From Bidens hawaiensis (taxonomy: Eukaryota > Streptophyta > Magnoliopsida > Asterales > Asteraceae): a stretch of 64,000 bases of DNA. The notes beneath the pieces are model-generated. The model searched no databases, was not told the origin of the DNA, and saw only the letters and a list, made by a program, of their open reading frames with translations. Of the stretch, positions 36,417-48,619 are shown in pieces. Every line of letters starts with the position of its first letter. The stretch's first letter is position 1. Position numbers and translations under genes: made by a program. The stretch is taken from assembly GCA_021521415.1 (NCBI GenBank), contig JAIQDT010009049.1, positions 1-64,000 of the forward strand. Direction: 5' to 3'.

Positions 36417-37776
36417 ATGTCGTCGTACTCGTCTGATTCCGACTCCTCCGAAGAGGATGATTTGCTTCTTCATGTAGGGGGAGTTTTGACCGCAACCGTG
36501 GTCAATCTCTTGCAAAATCAAGCCCATCAACCTCGAGTCCCGAGGGTTAGAGCACCACCTCGTGATCGTGATCGATCGGGTGCTAACGATACTTTGATTA
36601 GGCATTATTTTAGCCCTCAACCGGTATATGAGGAGTCGGATTTTCGAACTCGTTTCCGAATGAGCAGACAATTGTTCATGCGTATAGCAAGTGATTTAGA
36701 GGCACGGTATCCCTTTTTTCAACAAAGGGAGGATGCTAGGGGTCTCCCCGGTTTCACCCCTCTTCAAAAATGCACGGCTGCTATCCGTCAATTAGCGTAC
36801 GGCATCTCGTCGGACGCTTTGGATGAGTATTTACAGATGTCGAAAAGGGTTGCACGTGAATCCCTTCATTTTTTCTGCCAAGGTAAAAAACATTAATTTT
36901 ACTTTTTATTAAATATTTATTACATTTTGTAATATATATTATATGTTTATAGATTATTTTATATACGTAGGAGTCATATCGATTTACGCTCGGAGATATC
37001 TGCGTAAACCTACAATGTATGACATCCAACGCATATATGAGGTGCACGCAGAAAAACATGGTTTTCCTGGGATGCTAGGTAGCATCGATTGTACGCATGT
37101 TGGATGGGCTATGTGTCCAACGGCCTGGCGAGGTCAGTTCCACCGTGGTGATCATGAAGGGCCGACCCTTATACTTGAGGCGGCGGTGTCACAAGATCTT
37201 TGGTTTTGGCATGCTTTTTTTGGTGTTGCTGGGTCAAATAACGACCTTAATGTTATCGATCAGTCACATTTGATCAACGACCTTATCGACGGGGTTGAAC
37301 CACCTCAATCTTTTGTTGCAAATGGAGAACTCTTCAAGTACGGGTACTATCTGGTCGATGGTATTTACAACGAATGGGCTTTGTTAGTTCAAGCTTTTAC
37401 AGATCCAATCGCCGACAAACGGAAGTGTTTTACGAAGAAGCAAGAGTCTGCTAGAAAAGATATTGAAAGAGCTTTTGGAGCTCTGAAAAAACAATATTAT
37501 GTTCTGGCGAACCCGATACGTTATTGGACTCGGGAGAGGATACCGGACGTCGTCTACACGTGTCTGATCCTACACAACATGACGTTAGAAGACGAGGGCA
37601 AAGCTATCTGCCAAAACTACCAAGGTGACATTCCGCCACAACCATTCACAATCAGTGATCAACAAAGACTTCATAACATAGCAAATATCAAGAGCCGTGA
37701 CATACACGGGGATCTTCGACATGAGTTGGTTGAACATTTGTGGGCGAGGCGACCCGATGATCTTGTATTAGATTAG
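36417..37776 (+). CDS. Plant Harbinger-type transposase (left arm)
   Basis: Cut-and-paste DNA transposase of the plant_tran (PF04827) type, acting on the element's inverted repeats in the nucleus. Exons 36417-36882 and 36971-37776 are joined by an 88-nt GT-AG intron, giving 423 residues. The N-terminal part is acidic/Ser-rich (MSSYSSDSDSSEEDD), followed by a basic helical region. The catalytic core shows GSIDCTHVGW (D195), YYLVDGIYNEW (D285) and KDIERAFGALK (E321), a DDE triad with 35 residues between the last two. The block FFGVAGSNNDLNV is also typical. No stop or frameshift is present. The right-arm copy differs at only a few residues, for example YWTRERIPD here and YLTRERITD there. The start was chosen as the first ATG, just after an A-run. 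Confidence 0.88.
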
Positions 37777-38385
37777 TGTTATTATTAAGTATTATTGTTT
37801 GTTTAATTTTTAGTATGTTTTTTTTGTAATTTGAATTTTAAAAAAATGTGTGTTTTTTTAAATAATTTATGAGTTTTTTTAATAATACGTTTTTTTAATA
37901 CATTTATAAAAAAATAAAAAAAAATTCGCTGGAGCCCCTGCTGGAGCCCCTCCACACCAGGGCCAGGGGCTCCAACGGGGGCTCCAACACACCCCTTATC
38001 CAGTTTCTCTCTCTGCCACACGTCATAATATTATTGGCTGGAGCCCCCACTGGAGCCCCCATTAGAGCCCCCCAAAGCTAAGGGGTGTGGGGGGCTCTAA
38101 TGGGGGCTCCAGTGGGGGCTCCAGCCAATAATATTATGACGTGTGGCAGAGAGAGAAACTGGATAAGGGGTGTGTTGGAGCCCCCGTTGGAGCCCCTGGC
38201 CCTGGTGTGGAAGGGCTCCAGCAGGGGCTCCAGCGAATTTTTTTTTATTTTTTTATAAATACATTCAAACAACGTATTATTAAAAAAACCTATAAATTAT
38301 TAAAAAAACACACATTTTTTTTAAAATTCAAATTACAAAAAAAACATATTAAAAATTAAACAAACAATAATACTTAATAATAACA

Positions 38386-39745
38386 CTAATCTAATACAAG
38401 ATCATCGGGTCGCCTCGCCCACAAATGTTCAACCAACTCATGTCGAAGATCCCCGTGTATGTCACGGCTCTTGATATTTGCTATGTTATGAAGTCTTTGT
38501 TGATCACTGATTGTGGATGGTTGTGGCGGAATGTCACCTTGGTAGTTTTGGCAGATAGCTTTGCCCTCGTCTTCTAACGTCATGTTGTGTAGGATCAGAC
38601 ACGTGTAGACGACGTCCGTTATCCTCTCCCGAGTCAAATAACGTATCGGGTTCGCCAGAACATAATATTGTTTTTTCAGAGCTCCAAAAGCTCTTTCAAT
38701 ATCTTTTCTAGCAGACTCTTGCTTCTTCGTAAAACACTTCCGTTTGTCGGCGATTGGATCTGTAAAAGCTTGAACTAACAAAGCCCATTCGTTGTAAATA
38801 CCATCGACCAGATAGTACCCGTACTTGAAGAGTTCTCCATTTGCAACAAAAGATTGAGGTGGTTCAACCCCGTCGATAAGGTCGTTGATCAAATGTGACT
38901 GATCGATAACATTAAGGTCGTTATTTGACCCAGCAACACCAAAAAAAGCATGCCAAAACCAAAGATCCTGTGACACCGCCGCCTCAAGTATAAGGGTCGG
39001 CCCTTCATGATCACCACGGTGGAACTGACCTCGCCAGGCCGTTGGACACATAGCCCATCCAACATGCGTACAATCGATGCTACCTAGCATCCCAGGAAAA
39101 CCATGTTTTTCTGCGTGCACCTCATATATGCGTTGGATGTCATACATTGTAGGTTTACGCAGATATCTCCGAGCGTAAGTCGATATGACTCCTACGTATA
39201 TAAAATAATCTATAAACATATAATATATATTACAAAATGTAATAAATATTTAATAAAAAGTAAAATTAATGTTTTTTACCTTGGCAGAAAAAATGAAGGG
39301 ATTCACGTGCTACCCTTTTCGACATCTGTAAATACTCATCCAAAGCGTCCGACGAGATGCCGTACGCTAATTGACGGATAGCAGCAGTGCATTTTTGAAG
39401 AGGGGTAAAACCGGGGAGACCCCTAGCATCCTCCCTTTGTTGAAAAAAGGGATACCGTGCCTCTAAATCACTTGTTATACGCATGAACAATTGTCTGCTC
39501 ATTCGGAAACGAGTTCGAAAATCCGACTCATCATATACCGGTTGAGGGCTAAAATAATGCCTAATCAAAGTATCGTTAGCACCCGATCGATCACGATCAC
39601 GAGGTGGTGCTCTAACCCTCGGGAGTCGAGGTTGATGGGCTTGATTTTGCAAGAGATCGACCACGGTTGCGGTCAAAACTCCCCCTACATGAAGAAGCAA
39701 ATCATCCTCTTCGGAGGAGTCGGAATCAGACGAGTACGACGACAT
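38386..39745 (-). CDS. Plant Harbinger-type transposase (right arm)
   Basis: Mirror copy of the left-arm gene. Exons 39745-39280 and 39191-38386 with the same 88-nt intron give 423 residues with the same DDE residues in GSIDCTHVGW, YYLVDGIYNEW and KDIERAFGALK. Differences from the left copy are mostly single substitutions (VNLLQ to VDLLQ, PRVPRV to PRLPRV, ASDLEA to TSDLEA, ISIYA to ISTYA). Both copies stay open. This suggests a recent duplication; selection cannot be judged by eye. Both genes read from the outer ends toward the palindrome centre, so their transcripts converge and are complementary to each other. Confidence 0.88.
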
Positions 39746-40087
39746 TATTTAAAAAAAAAAGTTGGGAAGATGGGTTGATTTTGGGTTTTATTTTGAAGTT
39801 GTGGTGATTGATATGGGTGAAATGGGGTATTTTATAGATGAAATGGGGTATTATTTAGGTAAAAAATATATTTTTTTTAATTTAACCGGGTCCCAACGGC
39901 TCTTTTGCCTTTCCAACGTTCACTTTTCTCTCTCTTCTCCCGCGACCATACTCACGCCTGCCTGGGGGCTCGCGCTCGCGCCCCGTTCGCGCCCCGGTTC
40001 ACGCCCCGGTGGTGTGGGGTTAGCGCCTGGGGGCGCGAGCGGAGGGGCTCTCACGCCCAGGTTAGCGCCCCACACCCCTCAGCCTAA

Positions 40088-42289
40088 TACAAACTATAAT
40101 ACTATAATGATAACAACAATTATTACAAATTAATAACAATGATAATTTACTTGCGAAAGCAAAGGGAGGGAATCTTAATGATGAATTGGTTGATTTGTTG
40201 TCACTTTCATCCCCCATAAATTTCTTTCCTAATTATATGCTCCAAAAAGCAAGGGAAATTTTTTAAACTCTTAAACACCACAACTTCATATATTATAATA
40301 ACAATATCATATATATTTTTCATCAAATAACTTATATATAATCATGGATATAGTTATAGATAGATATGTTCAAAAGCAACTGATTATATACATTAAGCTA
40401 TATATATCAAACAGAACTAAGATACTCTTTCAAGTAATCAAGGGAATAAGTTCGGCTTACTAAAGTAAATGTTTCATCTTTTGTTGTAAAAATCTTTCGG
40501 TTGTTAGGTTGGAGCAATTTCGCCTTTAATTTGGATCTGAACTGCAACATACAAAGAAATCCGTTAAGAGGCCTGGGAAACACATACCAACAGTCAAGTC
40601 AAACTTGTATACATGACCATTATATGCAAGTTTTGGGAAATTAAAAAAACTATTACGAACCAATCAATTTTTTTAATTTCTTTTAATACAACTTATTTCG
40701 CATGCTCCGTTGTTTCAATTGACTTTCTATAACTCTAATTGATAGATCGAGTGAAGGTAATTTCAAACTATGTAGGTCATGTTTTCTTCAAACTCTGTAA
40801 ATTATTTGAAGGCCAGCATGCTCTTTAAAGTGTAACCCGATTCACAATCTATAATCATGTTTTCTTATAACTAGAGTTTAATCGAGCACTAACAATTTCA
40901 CTGAATGCCCAAAGGAGCATTATTTCACTGAAAGAGTTTGATTGAATCGATCACTTAACCTAATTGCAGTTTTGTCAGCACGTATGTTTTTAGTTCCCTG
41001 CACTTCACACGCTTTATACCATTTTGTTATTTGTATTTGATTCAAAACTTATATTTTTTTATTTACCTATATTCTTAAGATTTTTTAATAGGAGAGATAC
41101 TCAATAGCATGCAACTCTTGTTTGTGGTCTAAGCTTATATCTCTAGCTTGGTCGAATTGATGCAAATTTGATTTCATGTAATTATCTGGTGTTTGTGATA
41201 GCTTCCGACTTGTGGAGACGACCCGCGGATGGTTTGTTGTTTGTGTTTATAAAAGTTTAATGTCCCAAAAAAAATACCATGCAACTCTTTTCACATTATA
41301 AATGCACGCATTACAAGTAGAGCTAATTCATGAGATCTATCATAATGTAATAGTTAGGAAATAATTTGTTTTGAAAAGAAAAGAATTAGGATGTTGACTA
41401 TTTTATAAATAATAAAAAAAATAAAGTGGTGAGTGAGACATAAATGTGAGGAGTTGGGCCCATATGTGAAATGAAACAAACTTTGTCATGATATTCATCC
41501 AAATGAAATGACATTCTCATTCACATATCATGGAACAAAATATTTATTTACCTTTTAATATGAATTGTAATTTATTAATCTTAACAAGCTAATAAACTAT
41601 TTCGTAGTGTAGTTAGATTTTATAAACTTGATTGGCTGTAAGTAAACTGTAATCGTTTGACTAATTGTTTTTTTCTTAAGATTATAGATAAATAAGTTGT
41701 CTTGTCACGTGACTTCATTTTGTAAACGAGAAATCATATATTAGATGTTATTTATTCTTGAAATTAAGTTGGTGGTTAAGGAAGAAAAAAGTTGTGCTTA
41801 GAGTGTTGGAAGTTTGAGTTTCTACATCTTGTGATTATCTAAGAGTTTTATGCTTCATGTTTTTATACGTGGATTAGTACTAGATACAAGATTACTTGAA
41901 ACCTTTCTACATGGAAGAAAATTCATAGAAAATTTTGCTTATGTTGAAGAGAGAGGAGCCATATATACAATGGTGAAGGCCCTGGATGTGAGAGAATGGA
42001 TTGTTGAGTGAGAGAATGGATTGTTGGAATGGGTGTGTTAGAGACAACTTGGTATTGGCTAAACTTAAGAACGTTAATTCATCAATGTTTTTTAATAAGG
42101 AATTTTACTCGTTAAAACTAGTATGTGAAGATAATATTTACGAAATCACCCAATTTATACATATACGATATCATGTTATTTAACCTAGTTGTATAAACAA
42201 AGTTATTATGGAAACTCAATTGATTTATGATTTTCTTTTTATTTTCAAGACTTGACATAATTGAGAAAAACAAATCAATTCGTAGTAAT
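40088..42289. other. Intergenic; one possible terminal exon on minus strand
   Basis: Mostly AT-rich. On the minus strand, after TATGTTGCAG at about 40542, a frame open for 44 codons runs to a TGA near 40407. It starts FRSKLKAKLLQPNNRKIF and ends SLDYLKEYLSSV. It could be a terminal exon, and the candidate exon at 45684-45753 is on the same strand. However, phase continuity between the two would give a shorter, different peptide. I do not recognise the protein. A stretch at about 41960-42020 has a repeated GTGAGAGAATGGATTGTTG. Confidence 0.3.
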
Positions 42290-42302
42290 ATTGTAAGACA
42301 AA

Positions 42303-43143
42303 AGTGCGGAAGATTGTTATTCGTAGTAATATTGTAAAACAAATCAATTCGTAGTAATCTGAAGGGAAAATTCTATAGGGTGGCAGTTAGACCTGCAATG
42401 CTATATGGAACAGATTGTTGGGCCATCAAGAAGGCACAAGTGCGGAAGATGGAGGTAGTAGAAATGAGAATGCTACGTTGGATGTGTGGGCACACAAGGC
42501 TAGACAGAATAAGAAACGTTGTGCTTCGCGAGAGATTAGGGGTGGCGAACATAGCAGACAAGATAAGAGAGTGGAGATTGAGATGGTTTGGACATGTAAA
42601 GAGAAGACAGACGACGAATACTGTTAGATCCGTAGAAAACATTACTATAGAGGGGAGGAGGGGTAGAGGACGACCGAAATTGACTTGGGATGAGAGGATT
42701 AGGCATGATTTGATAGACCTAAACCTCTCCGAGGACATGGTTGAGGATATGAATTCGTGGAGAAGTAGAATTAAAGTTTAAGGATTTTTAGAGAGAATTG
42801 AATACCTTAGGGCTTAGACTTAACTTATTTAGGTCACATACCATAATGGTATTTCCCTTACATATTTTATTATTATTATTATTATTAGCTTTTATATTGC
42901 GGTTAAACTGTGACCTTATTATTAATATTATTATAATTAGTAGTAGTTTTTTATATAACTGTTAAACTTTGATTTCCTTTTTTTGCTTCATACACATGTT
43001 CTTAGAGCCGAGGGTCTCTCTGGAAGCCACCTCTTTATTCCTTTGGATAGAGGTACGGTGTGCCTGCATCCCACCTTCCCCAGACCCTACCTATAGCTCT
43101 GCTGTCGGTGGGATTTTACTGGGTATGATTGATTGATTGATTG
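42303..43143 (+). mobile_element. 5'-truncated LINE (non-LTR retrotransposon)
   Basis: An 841-bp insertion with a (TGAT)n tail at its 3' end is flanked by the exact 13-bp target duplication ATTGTAAGACAAA (42290-42302 and 43144-43156), the hallmark of target-primed reverse transcription. It keeps only the C-terminal region downstream of the reverse transcriptase. Near its 5' end the phrase TCGTAGTAATATTGTAA is repeated, a sign of rearrangement at insertion. Confidence 0.9.
42380..42784 (+). pseudogene. LINE polyprotein C-terminal fragment
   Basis: The 133-residue reading includes RPAMLYGTDCWAIKK, EMRMLRWMCGHTRLDRIRN, RLRWFGHVKRR and RGRGRPKLTWDERIRHDL. These are stereotyped blocks at the C-terminus of plant LINE/L1-type reverse-transcriptase proteins. 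The endonuclease and the catalytic part of the reverse transcriptase are missing because of 5' truncation, so the fragment is not functional. Confidence 0.88.
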
Positions 43144-43156
43144 ATTGTAAGACAAA

Positions 43157-44143
43157 GCAACTAACAAAAGTACATAAGCATGCGATGAGCATAAGTATAG
43201 GTTACACATGTGTATAGTGACGCATGGCTTAGGCATGACATGAACTTTGACTCAATTATGTCAGAATGCGGCCAATTGTATGTTTAAGCGTAATATTATC
43301 GAAACATTTTCACGTCATGTAGATTTCGGTTTCCTGAGAGCAATTTTGATGCTTTTAGAGATTTGGAATAGTATAAAATACCTTCAATTCAAAGATCTAC
43401 GACTTTTTTATATTTAACTGTAGCTAAAAATACTAGTTAATAACACAAATTCAATGTAATTCTTTATCACTTCCACTATTAGTTGGTGTACTGGGAAAAG
43501 TCCAAGATGAATGGCTAACAAATTAATGTTTTATGTTACACTTGTGTTATTTGGTAATCACAAAGGTTTGGTGTGACACTTGTTTGGTGTTTATTTTTCT
43601 CTACCTTTTTTTTTAAGAAAATAGAACTTCACATCTACGTCTGCTAGTGACTAGGTTAGGGAATAAAGAAAATTTTCAAAATAGGCCTAAGTAAGAGAGA
43701 GAAACTCCATTTAATCCAAATTTCAAAAATAAATCTCAAAATAATCCAAACCAAAACTCATGCTGCCACCGCATTTGAATTCCCGCCAATGGATTTCGAC
43801 CACCACTAAAATTGTGACACGTGTTAAAAGTAACCCCATCTGATAATTTTTAATGAGATTCACTGGTCCTGTGGATTTTCATTTCAAAATTGTTTCCGCG
43901 AAAACCATCTTCTTCGGGATGTTTGATCATGTTTTCATCTTCTCGGTGAGTTTTCCAAAAATATGTTTTTTTGAAATTCATTAGACCAGACGAATTTCAT
44001 TCAAACATTCATATAGGTCCGATTATTTCTCTCTTATTTCATTCATTCTTTTTTTTAGATTGTACATTCCAATTCTCGCAAACTAACAAGAAAAATCTTT
44101 GTGTTGCTCTCAAGTAGAAGAATGAAATTTAAGAGAGATGATC
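43157..44143. other. Intergenic, no gene seen
   Basis: AT-rich sequence. Nothing could be supported as a gene, although the last 250 bases may be upstream sequence captured with the Agenet fragment. Confidence 0.4.
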
Positions 44144-44360
44144 GGATTTGTGAATGCCGATAAAATAAGGCCAAAACCTGCTGACGTTCTTGTGACTGGC
44201 TTTGATCTCGGTGAGAAAGTGGATGTTTTTGCAAACGACGGTTGGTGGGTTGGTCGGATTGCTAGCAAAATTGGAGACACTGAGTATCTGGTCTAATTTG
44301 ACAGCACCAATCTGGATTTTATCTACCTGTTTGCTAACATTCGCCTTCATCAAGTTAGGA
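44144..44360 (+). pseudogene. Agenet (Tudor-like) domain fragment, DUF724-type
   Basis: The peptide begins GFVNADKIRPKPADVLV and continues GFDLGEKVDVFANDGWWVGRI, then YLV, an in-frame TAA at 44294-44296, and FDSTNLDFIYLFANIRLHQ. The order (…VDxFxNDGWWVGxI…YxVxFDSTxxxxxYxxxxIRLHQ) is that of a plant Agenet domain, a histone-tail reader fold seen in DUF724 proteins. The stop, the loss of flanking domains and the isolated position show a gene scrap, perhaps from a transduplicated or retroposed copy. The parent gene is not in the window. Confidence 0.8.
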
Positions 44361-44494
44361 TGCTGCTAATGATGTTTGGGTGTATACCCGTAACTGAAAA
44401 AACACCAACAGCTTCGGTGCTTACTCGGATTTGGATCCGAAAAGGAAGAGGGTGTTTGTGTGTGTGTTGGTAAAATTGAAAAGTGTGAGATATA

Positions 44495-45220
44495 GGTAAC
44501 GTTTGGTATGCAGGAATGACAGGGGTAATGGAATAACTCATTGCGTGGAAATGAAAAAATTGGTGTTTAGTTGCTTAATGGAATGAAATCATCTATTACA
44601 CACGAATCCCATTCCATCAAAACCATTCCTTCCCACCCCCCTTTTTTTCCATTCAATTCCTCCTTCACCCTACTTTCTCAACACCACCACCACCACAACT
44701 ACCATTGGCACCACCACCACTTCCACCGTCGTCGCCGCCACCACCACCAATGTTACCACTGCCACCGTCGCTGCCAACAACGTCCCCGTAACCACCGCAA
44801 TCGTTGTCACCGCCGTTTCCTGACCCATCACCGCCACCACCACCGTCGTTTCCTGACCACCACCACCGTACGATTGCCATCACTACCAATGCTACCACTG
44901 CATGACCACCACCACCATCGCCACCCGCCACCACCATTTTCATCGTTGGAGCTACCACCGTCGCCATTATAGTTAGGTTTTTTTTTTTTTTTTTTTTTGT
45001 AAAAAGTATTTTGAGATAGGAGTGTTAGTATTATTTCTATTTTATTTATACAATTTTTTTTGAATACCAAATAACATAAAGTAATAATTCATTTTATTTC
45101 CATATGTTAACCAAACAAGACGAAGGAATGTAATGATCAATTTCATTCCTTTGTCCATTCCATTCCTTCTCCCATTCCATTCCCGCTTCGTTTCATCACC
45201 TACAACCAAACATACCCATA
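44495..45220. mobile_element. Probable TIR MITE with CCACCA-rich core
   Basis: The left end (GGTAACGTTTGGTATGCAGG) and the right end (complement GGGTATGTTTGGTTGTAGG) are imperfect inverted repeats, followed inside by iterated GGAATGGAATG-type sequence on both sides. This layout matches MITEs common in plants. The core (about 44680-44960) is a CCACCA/CCGCCA trinucleotide array plus a T-run. Long His-rich and Gly-rich reading frames there are artefacts of the repeat. Target duplication is uncertain (ATAGG near both ends). Confidence 0.6.
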
Positions 45221-46141
45221 GGGTTCGGAAAGGTTTTAGGGGTATTTATACCCTAGGCCCAAAACACTCCTTAGTCTATACTTTAAACTTCAGGTCTATC
45301 TTCTATTTAAGCCTACCACTCTATTATATTATTTTATTTAATCACCAACACATAATAACACATAATTAAATAATAAAATTTTTTTATTTGTTATTTTCAA
45401 AAAGCCAGATATTACAACTTGTAGTATGGGTCAAGTCAGGTTAGAATTAGATTAAGCCGTTGACACATTTTTGCTCATTTTTCTCCAAATAACTAATGCA
45501 CTAACTATTACATAACTTTGCGTAGCAATAATTATCTGAATCTTTCAATATAACAACTTTTAAATGTAGAACACAAAAAATAAGAATATTTGTGTACTAA
45601 AATTAATGCAATCATTTGTGATTATTCTCACATTATATTAGTTTAAAATGTTTAAAGGATAAAACTGGAAAACATAAAATTACCTGCAGTACAAAGTTGG
45701 GTACCGTTATAAATCACCATTCCTTGTTTCTTAAGCTCCAAGGAGGCATCATGCTGTCAAAAAGTCAACAGTAAAAAAATGCGCACCAATCAAACGCCTT
45801 TATGAAAAAAAAAAACCTTGGCCGAGTTTTTAAAACCTGTTTATTTGCTATTTGTTTGTTGAAAAGCAAAAGGTGTTGAGGAAAGATCTTCCAAAAGCTT
45901 CAAATTTGAGCTTTTCAAAAGTGGTTTTTGCTTTTCGAAAAGCAAATTAGCAAAAAAACAATTCTAAAAGCTCATCCAAACACCCCCTTAGTGAGGTAAT
46001 ACTTACTTAATGGAAGTTAAGCGAAGGAAGATGGGCATAAGATAACCACCAATATTCCCAAATCCAGTTTACAGAAACAAATCATGGTTATTTATGAAAA
46101 TATCACCTGAGGCAATTCACATAATGTTAGATGCAATTTTA

Positions 46142-46178
<37 letters not shown>

Positions 46179-46734
46179 AAATCAGAATGAGAACAATTAA
46201 GGCGGCTCGTTCTGGTTGACCCAACCCACGTAATTTAAATTCTTTATTTTCTTCAAAACATGATTTCTTTTTTCAATTTGACCTGGCCCTCATTTGTTGT
46301 CAAGTACAAACCAACTTTCATGTCAACAAAAGAATGTGTTCATAGAACACGCCTGCTAATAAATTATGATTGTAGATAGGGGTTTTCTAGGACCACCCCT
46401 AATTGCTAAAAAAAATATCTTACTACAAAAACACTTTAGATTTGGTAGTGTAAGAGTTAAATGCATGCCCTGCGTTTTTTGAGTGGCCATTTCATTAATA
46501 TATGGTGGATGTTTGTTAAGAATTTGATAAACTATGCCCACCATAAATCAATTAAATGGTTTGCTATCTATAACTTATAAATAAAAAATCTAACATGGGC
46601 ACTTTGCTATCGCATTGACTTTATGAGCACGATCAGATACAATACCAACTACAGCAAATGGAATATTTGTAAGTTGAAGATAGAAAAACCCAACTAAGCA
46701 GACCTTCATAAAAATTTCACAGACTGTAAACAGT
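45221..46734. other. Intergenic with candidate minus-strand exon
   Basis: At 45753-45684 (minus) a 70-nt stretch bordered by TTGACAG and GTAATT reads HDASLELKKQGMVIYNGTQL. It is open and has good splice borders, so it may be a real internal exon of a host gene, but I cannot name the gene or connect it to other exons. A second minus-strand phrase, VGIVSDRAHKVNAIAK, is readable near 46610-46655. About 45840-45990 holds foldback sequence with AAAAGC/GCTTTT palindromes, and a TA microsatellite lies at about 46145-46175. Confidence 0.35.
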
Positions 46735-46938
46735 TGTAACGTCCACGTTTCAATAATAAGTGAATAAAATATTACGAGTTTATTTTAGTTATCATGTCGT
46801 GTGACGTCGTTTAAATTAATTAAATAATATGTAGAGTATGGATAAGATTAAGAGAGGAGTTGATGGACTTGGGAGTGATTATGGGCCTAAAAACCTTTGG
46901 GTTTTGCCTATTTAAACCCCTAAATCCTAATCCTCATC

Positions 46939-47666
46939 TAAGGCTGTAAATGAACCGAACGAACATGAACAAGGCCTTGTTCATGTTCGTTCGTTAAAAA
47001 AATAACGTGTTCACAAACGGTTCACGAACATTTACCGAACGAGATTTTATGTTCGTGTTCGTTCATTAAGGAAATTAATGTGTTCATGAACGGTTCACGA
47101 ACACAAATAAAATCTGTAGAGCCTAGAGATTAGACCGGTGCATTCATCAATGTGAGTAATGAAAGCCTGTAAACGAATCGAGCCCTTATTCGTGTTCGTT
47201 CATTTAACTTTAAAAGAACTCGGACACTTAATCAAACAAATATTTATTTTCATCTTCGTTTATTTAAAAAGGGATATTTGTGTACGTTTTTTTAAAATCT
47301 AAACGAACATAACTGAACAAAGATAAACGAACATATATGAACAAATGTAAATGAACACAAACAAACATAAACGAACTTAATTGAAAACAAATTAACAAAT
47401 ATAAAACCTTTAATTAGATGACCTATCTAGATAATATTTAATTATTTTCTATTAATACATACATGAACATAAATAAACAGACATAAACGAACGTTCATGA
47501 ACATAAATGAACGAACGGAACATGTGTTCATGTTTGTTCGTTTAATTAAACGAACACAAATTTTTTGTTCATGTTCGTTTGTTTATTAAATAAACGAACA
47601 TAAACGAACTTTCCGCCGAACGGTTCGCGAATAGTTCACCGAACGTTCGGTTCGTTTACAGGCCTA
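46939..47666. mobile_element. Non-autonomous hAT-like MITE (copy 2)
   Basis: Same family as 2438-3206: it starts TAAGGCTGTAAATGAACCG and ends with the inverted CGGTTCGTTTACAGGCCTA. Internal sequence is shared, including CCGAACGAGATTTTATGTTC and GATGACCTATCTAGATAA. CCTCATC occurs at 46932-46938 and again at 47671-47677, four bases beyond the right end, consistent with a slightly altered target duplication. It lacks a transposase. Confidence 0.82.
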
Positions 47667-48149
47667 TGGACCTCATCATTTCATCGTCATCTTCCAATCA
47701 TTATCACACCCATACACACACACAAAGCTCCTGTACCAAACATTCCTAATATCCAATTCCATCCATTCAAGATCTAGTTCAATCACACCAAAAAGGTAAA
47801 CATTATATTCGTTTTTATTTCGTTCACTTTTCGTTAAGAAAATCACAAATGAACAACGAGCTTGGGAGTTGAACACAAACTAACCAAGCCAAACCTACAT
47901 AAACGAAACCTGTGTAGACGAGATTAAATTGAATCAAATAAACAATAATAATAATGGATTTGGCAAAATACAAACAATGATAATATGGTTCAAACGGGTC
48001 TCCAACGAGACCCAAATCCCAACTGTCCGGCCGAAACGGGAAACCGAGCCAGATCCGCAAGCCCGAAGCTGGAACCACCGGACCTGAGATGTTCCTCGTC
48101 CTTCACGCTGGTCACCGACGGCTCATGTTGTGACCTGGGTTCGAGTTCT

Positions 48150-48430
48150 GGCGAGGATGGGACCCGGCTCCGGTGATCTGAAAACAAGCAAAGGAACCCG
48201 AGGCACGATATAATTAAACCAGATCTGGAAAGCCGTGCGAATAGAATCCGAGCGAATGGAATGGGGTGCGAATCGTTGGAGGCAAACAATTCGTGCGGGT
48301 TGGTTCATGCGAATTATTTCTGAGCGAATTGATTCCGTGCGAATCGATTTGATGTGAATCCTTCGTATGCGAATTTCTTCATGCAACTTGAATTGTTTAT
48401 TCGATGCGACTCATTCCTGTGCGAACCATG
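48150..48430. repeat. Degenerate GCGAAT-motif array
   Basis: Short phrases of the type GTGCGAATCGATTTGATG recur every 15-25 bp. On the minus strand they give a reading frame rich in IR-x-x-SIR repeats, which is better explained by the DNA repeat than by a protein. Confidence 0.55.
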
Positions 48431-48512
48431 GTGATACGAAGCGATTAGAGATAGACCGGCCTTCATCTTTCGATGTGGATGTCTTGTGTAAAATGAAGAT
48501 AGCAAGGCAAAG

Positions 48513-48557
<45 letters not shown>

Positions 48558-48573
48558 TTAAGTTAAAGTAATA

Positions 48574-48617
<44 letters not shown>
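48513..48617. repeat. (TAA)n microsatellite, interrupted
   Basis: Two long TAA runs separated by about 25 bp of unrelated sequence. No gene content. Confidence 0.9.

Positions 48618-48619
<2 letters not shown>

Larger units (their letters stand above)
36089..40084. mobile_element. PIF/Harbinger-like inverted dimer (4-kb palindrome)
   Basis: Two copies of a roughly 2-kb DNA transposon lie head-out in opposite orientation. Arms are 36089-38073 and 38089-40084, about 98% alike by eye, around a 15-nt asymmetric centre. The outer ends are inverted repeats GGCTGAGGGGTGTGG and CCACACCCCTCAGCC. They are flanked by TAA on both sides (36086-36088, 40085-40087), the 3-bp TWA-type duplication of PIF/Harbinger elements. 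The right arm keeps an inner terminus, GCTAAGGGGTGTGG, at the centre; the left arm lacks its equivalent. Subterminal CTGGAGCCCC motifs are repeated many times near the centre. Each arm holds one two-exon transposase gene. A Myb-like partner gene, usual for PIF/Harbinger, is absent. Confidence 0.88.

Noticed and set aside
44571..45070. His-rich and Gly-rich frames on both strands
   Set aside because: Both read through the same CCACCA/CCGCCA trinucleotide array.
48123..48386. Frame rich in SIR-type repeats
   Set aside because: Explained by the degenerate GCGAAT DNA motif array; no start context or splice support.
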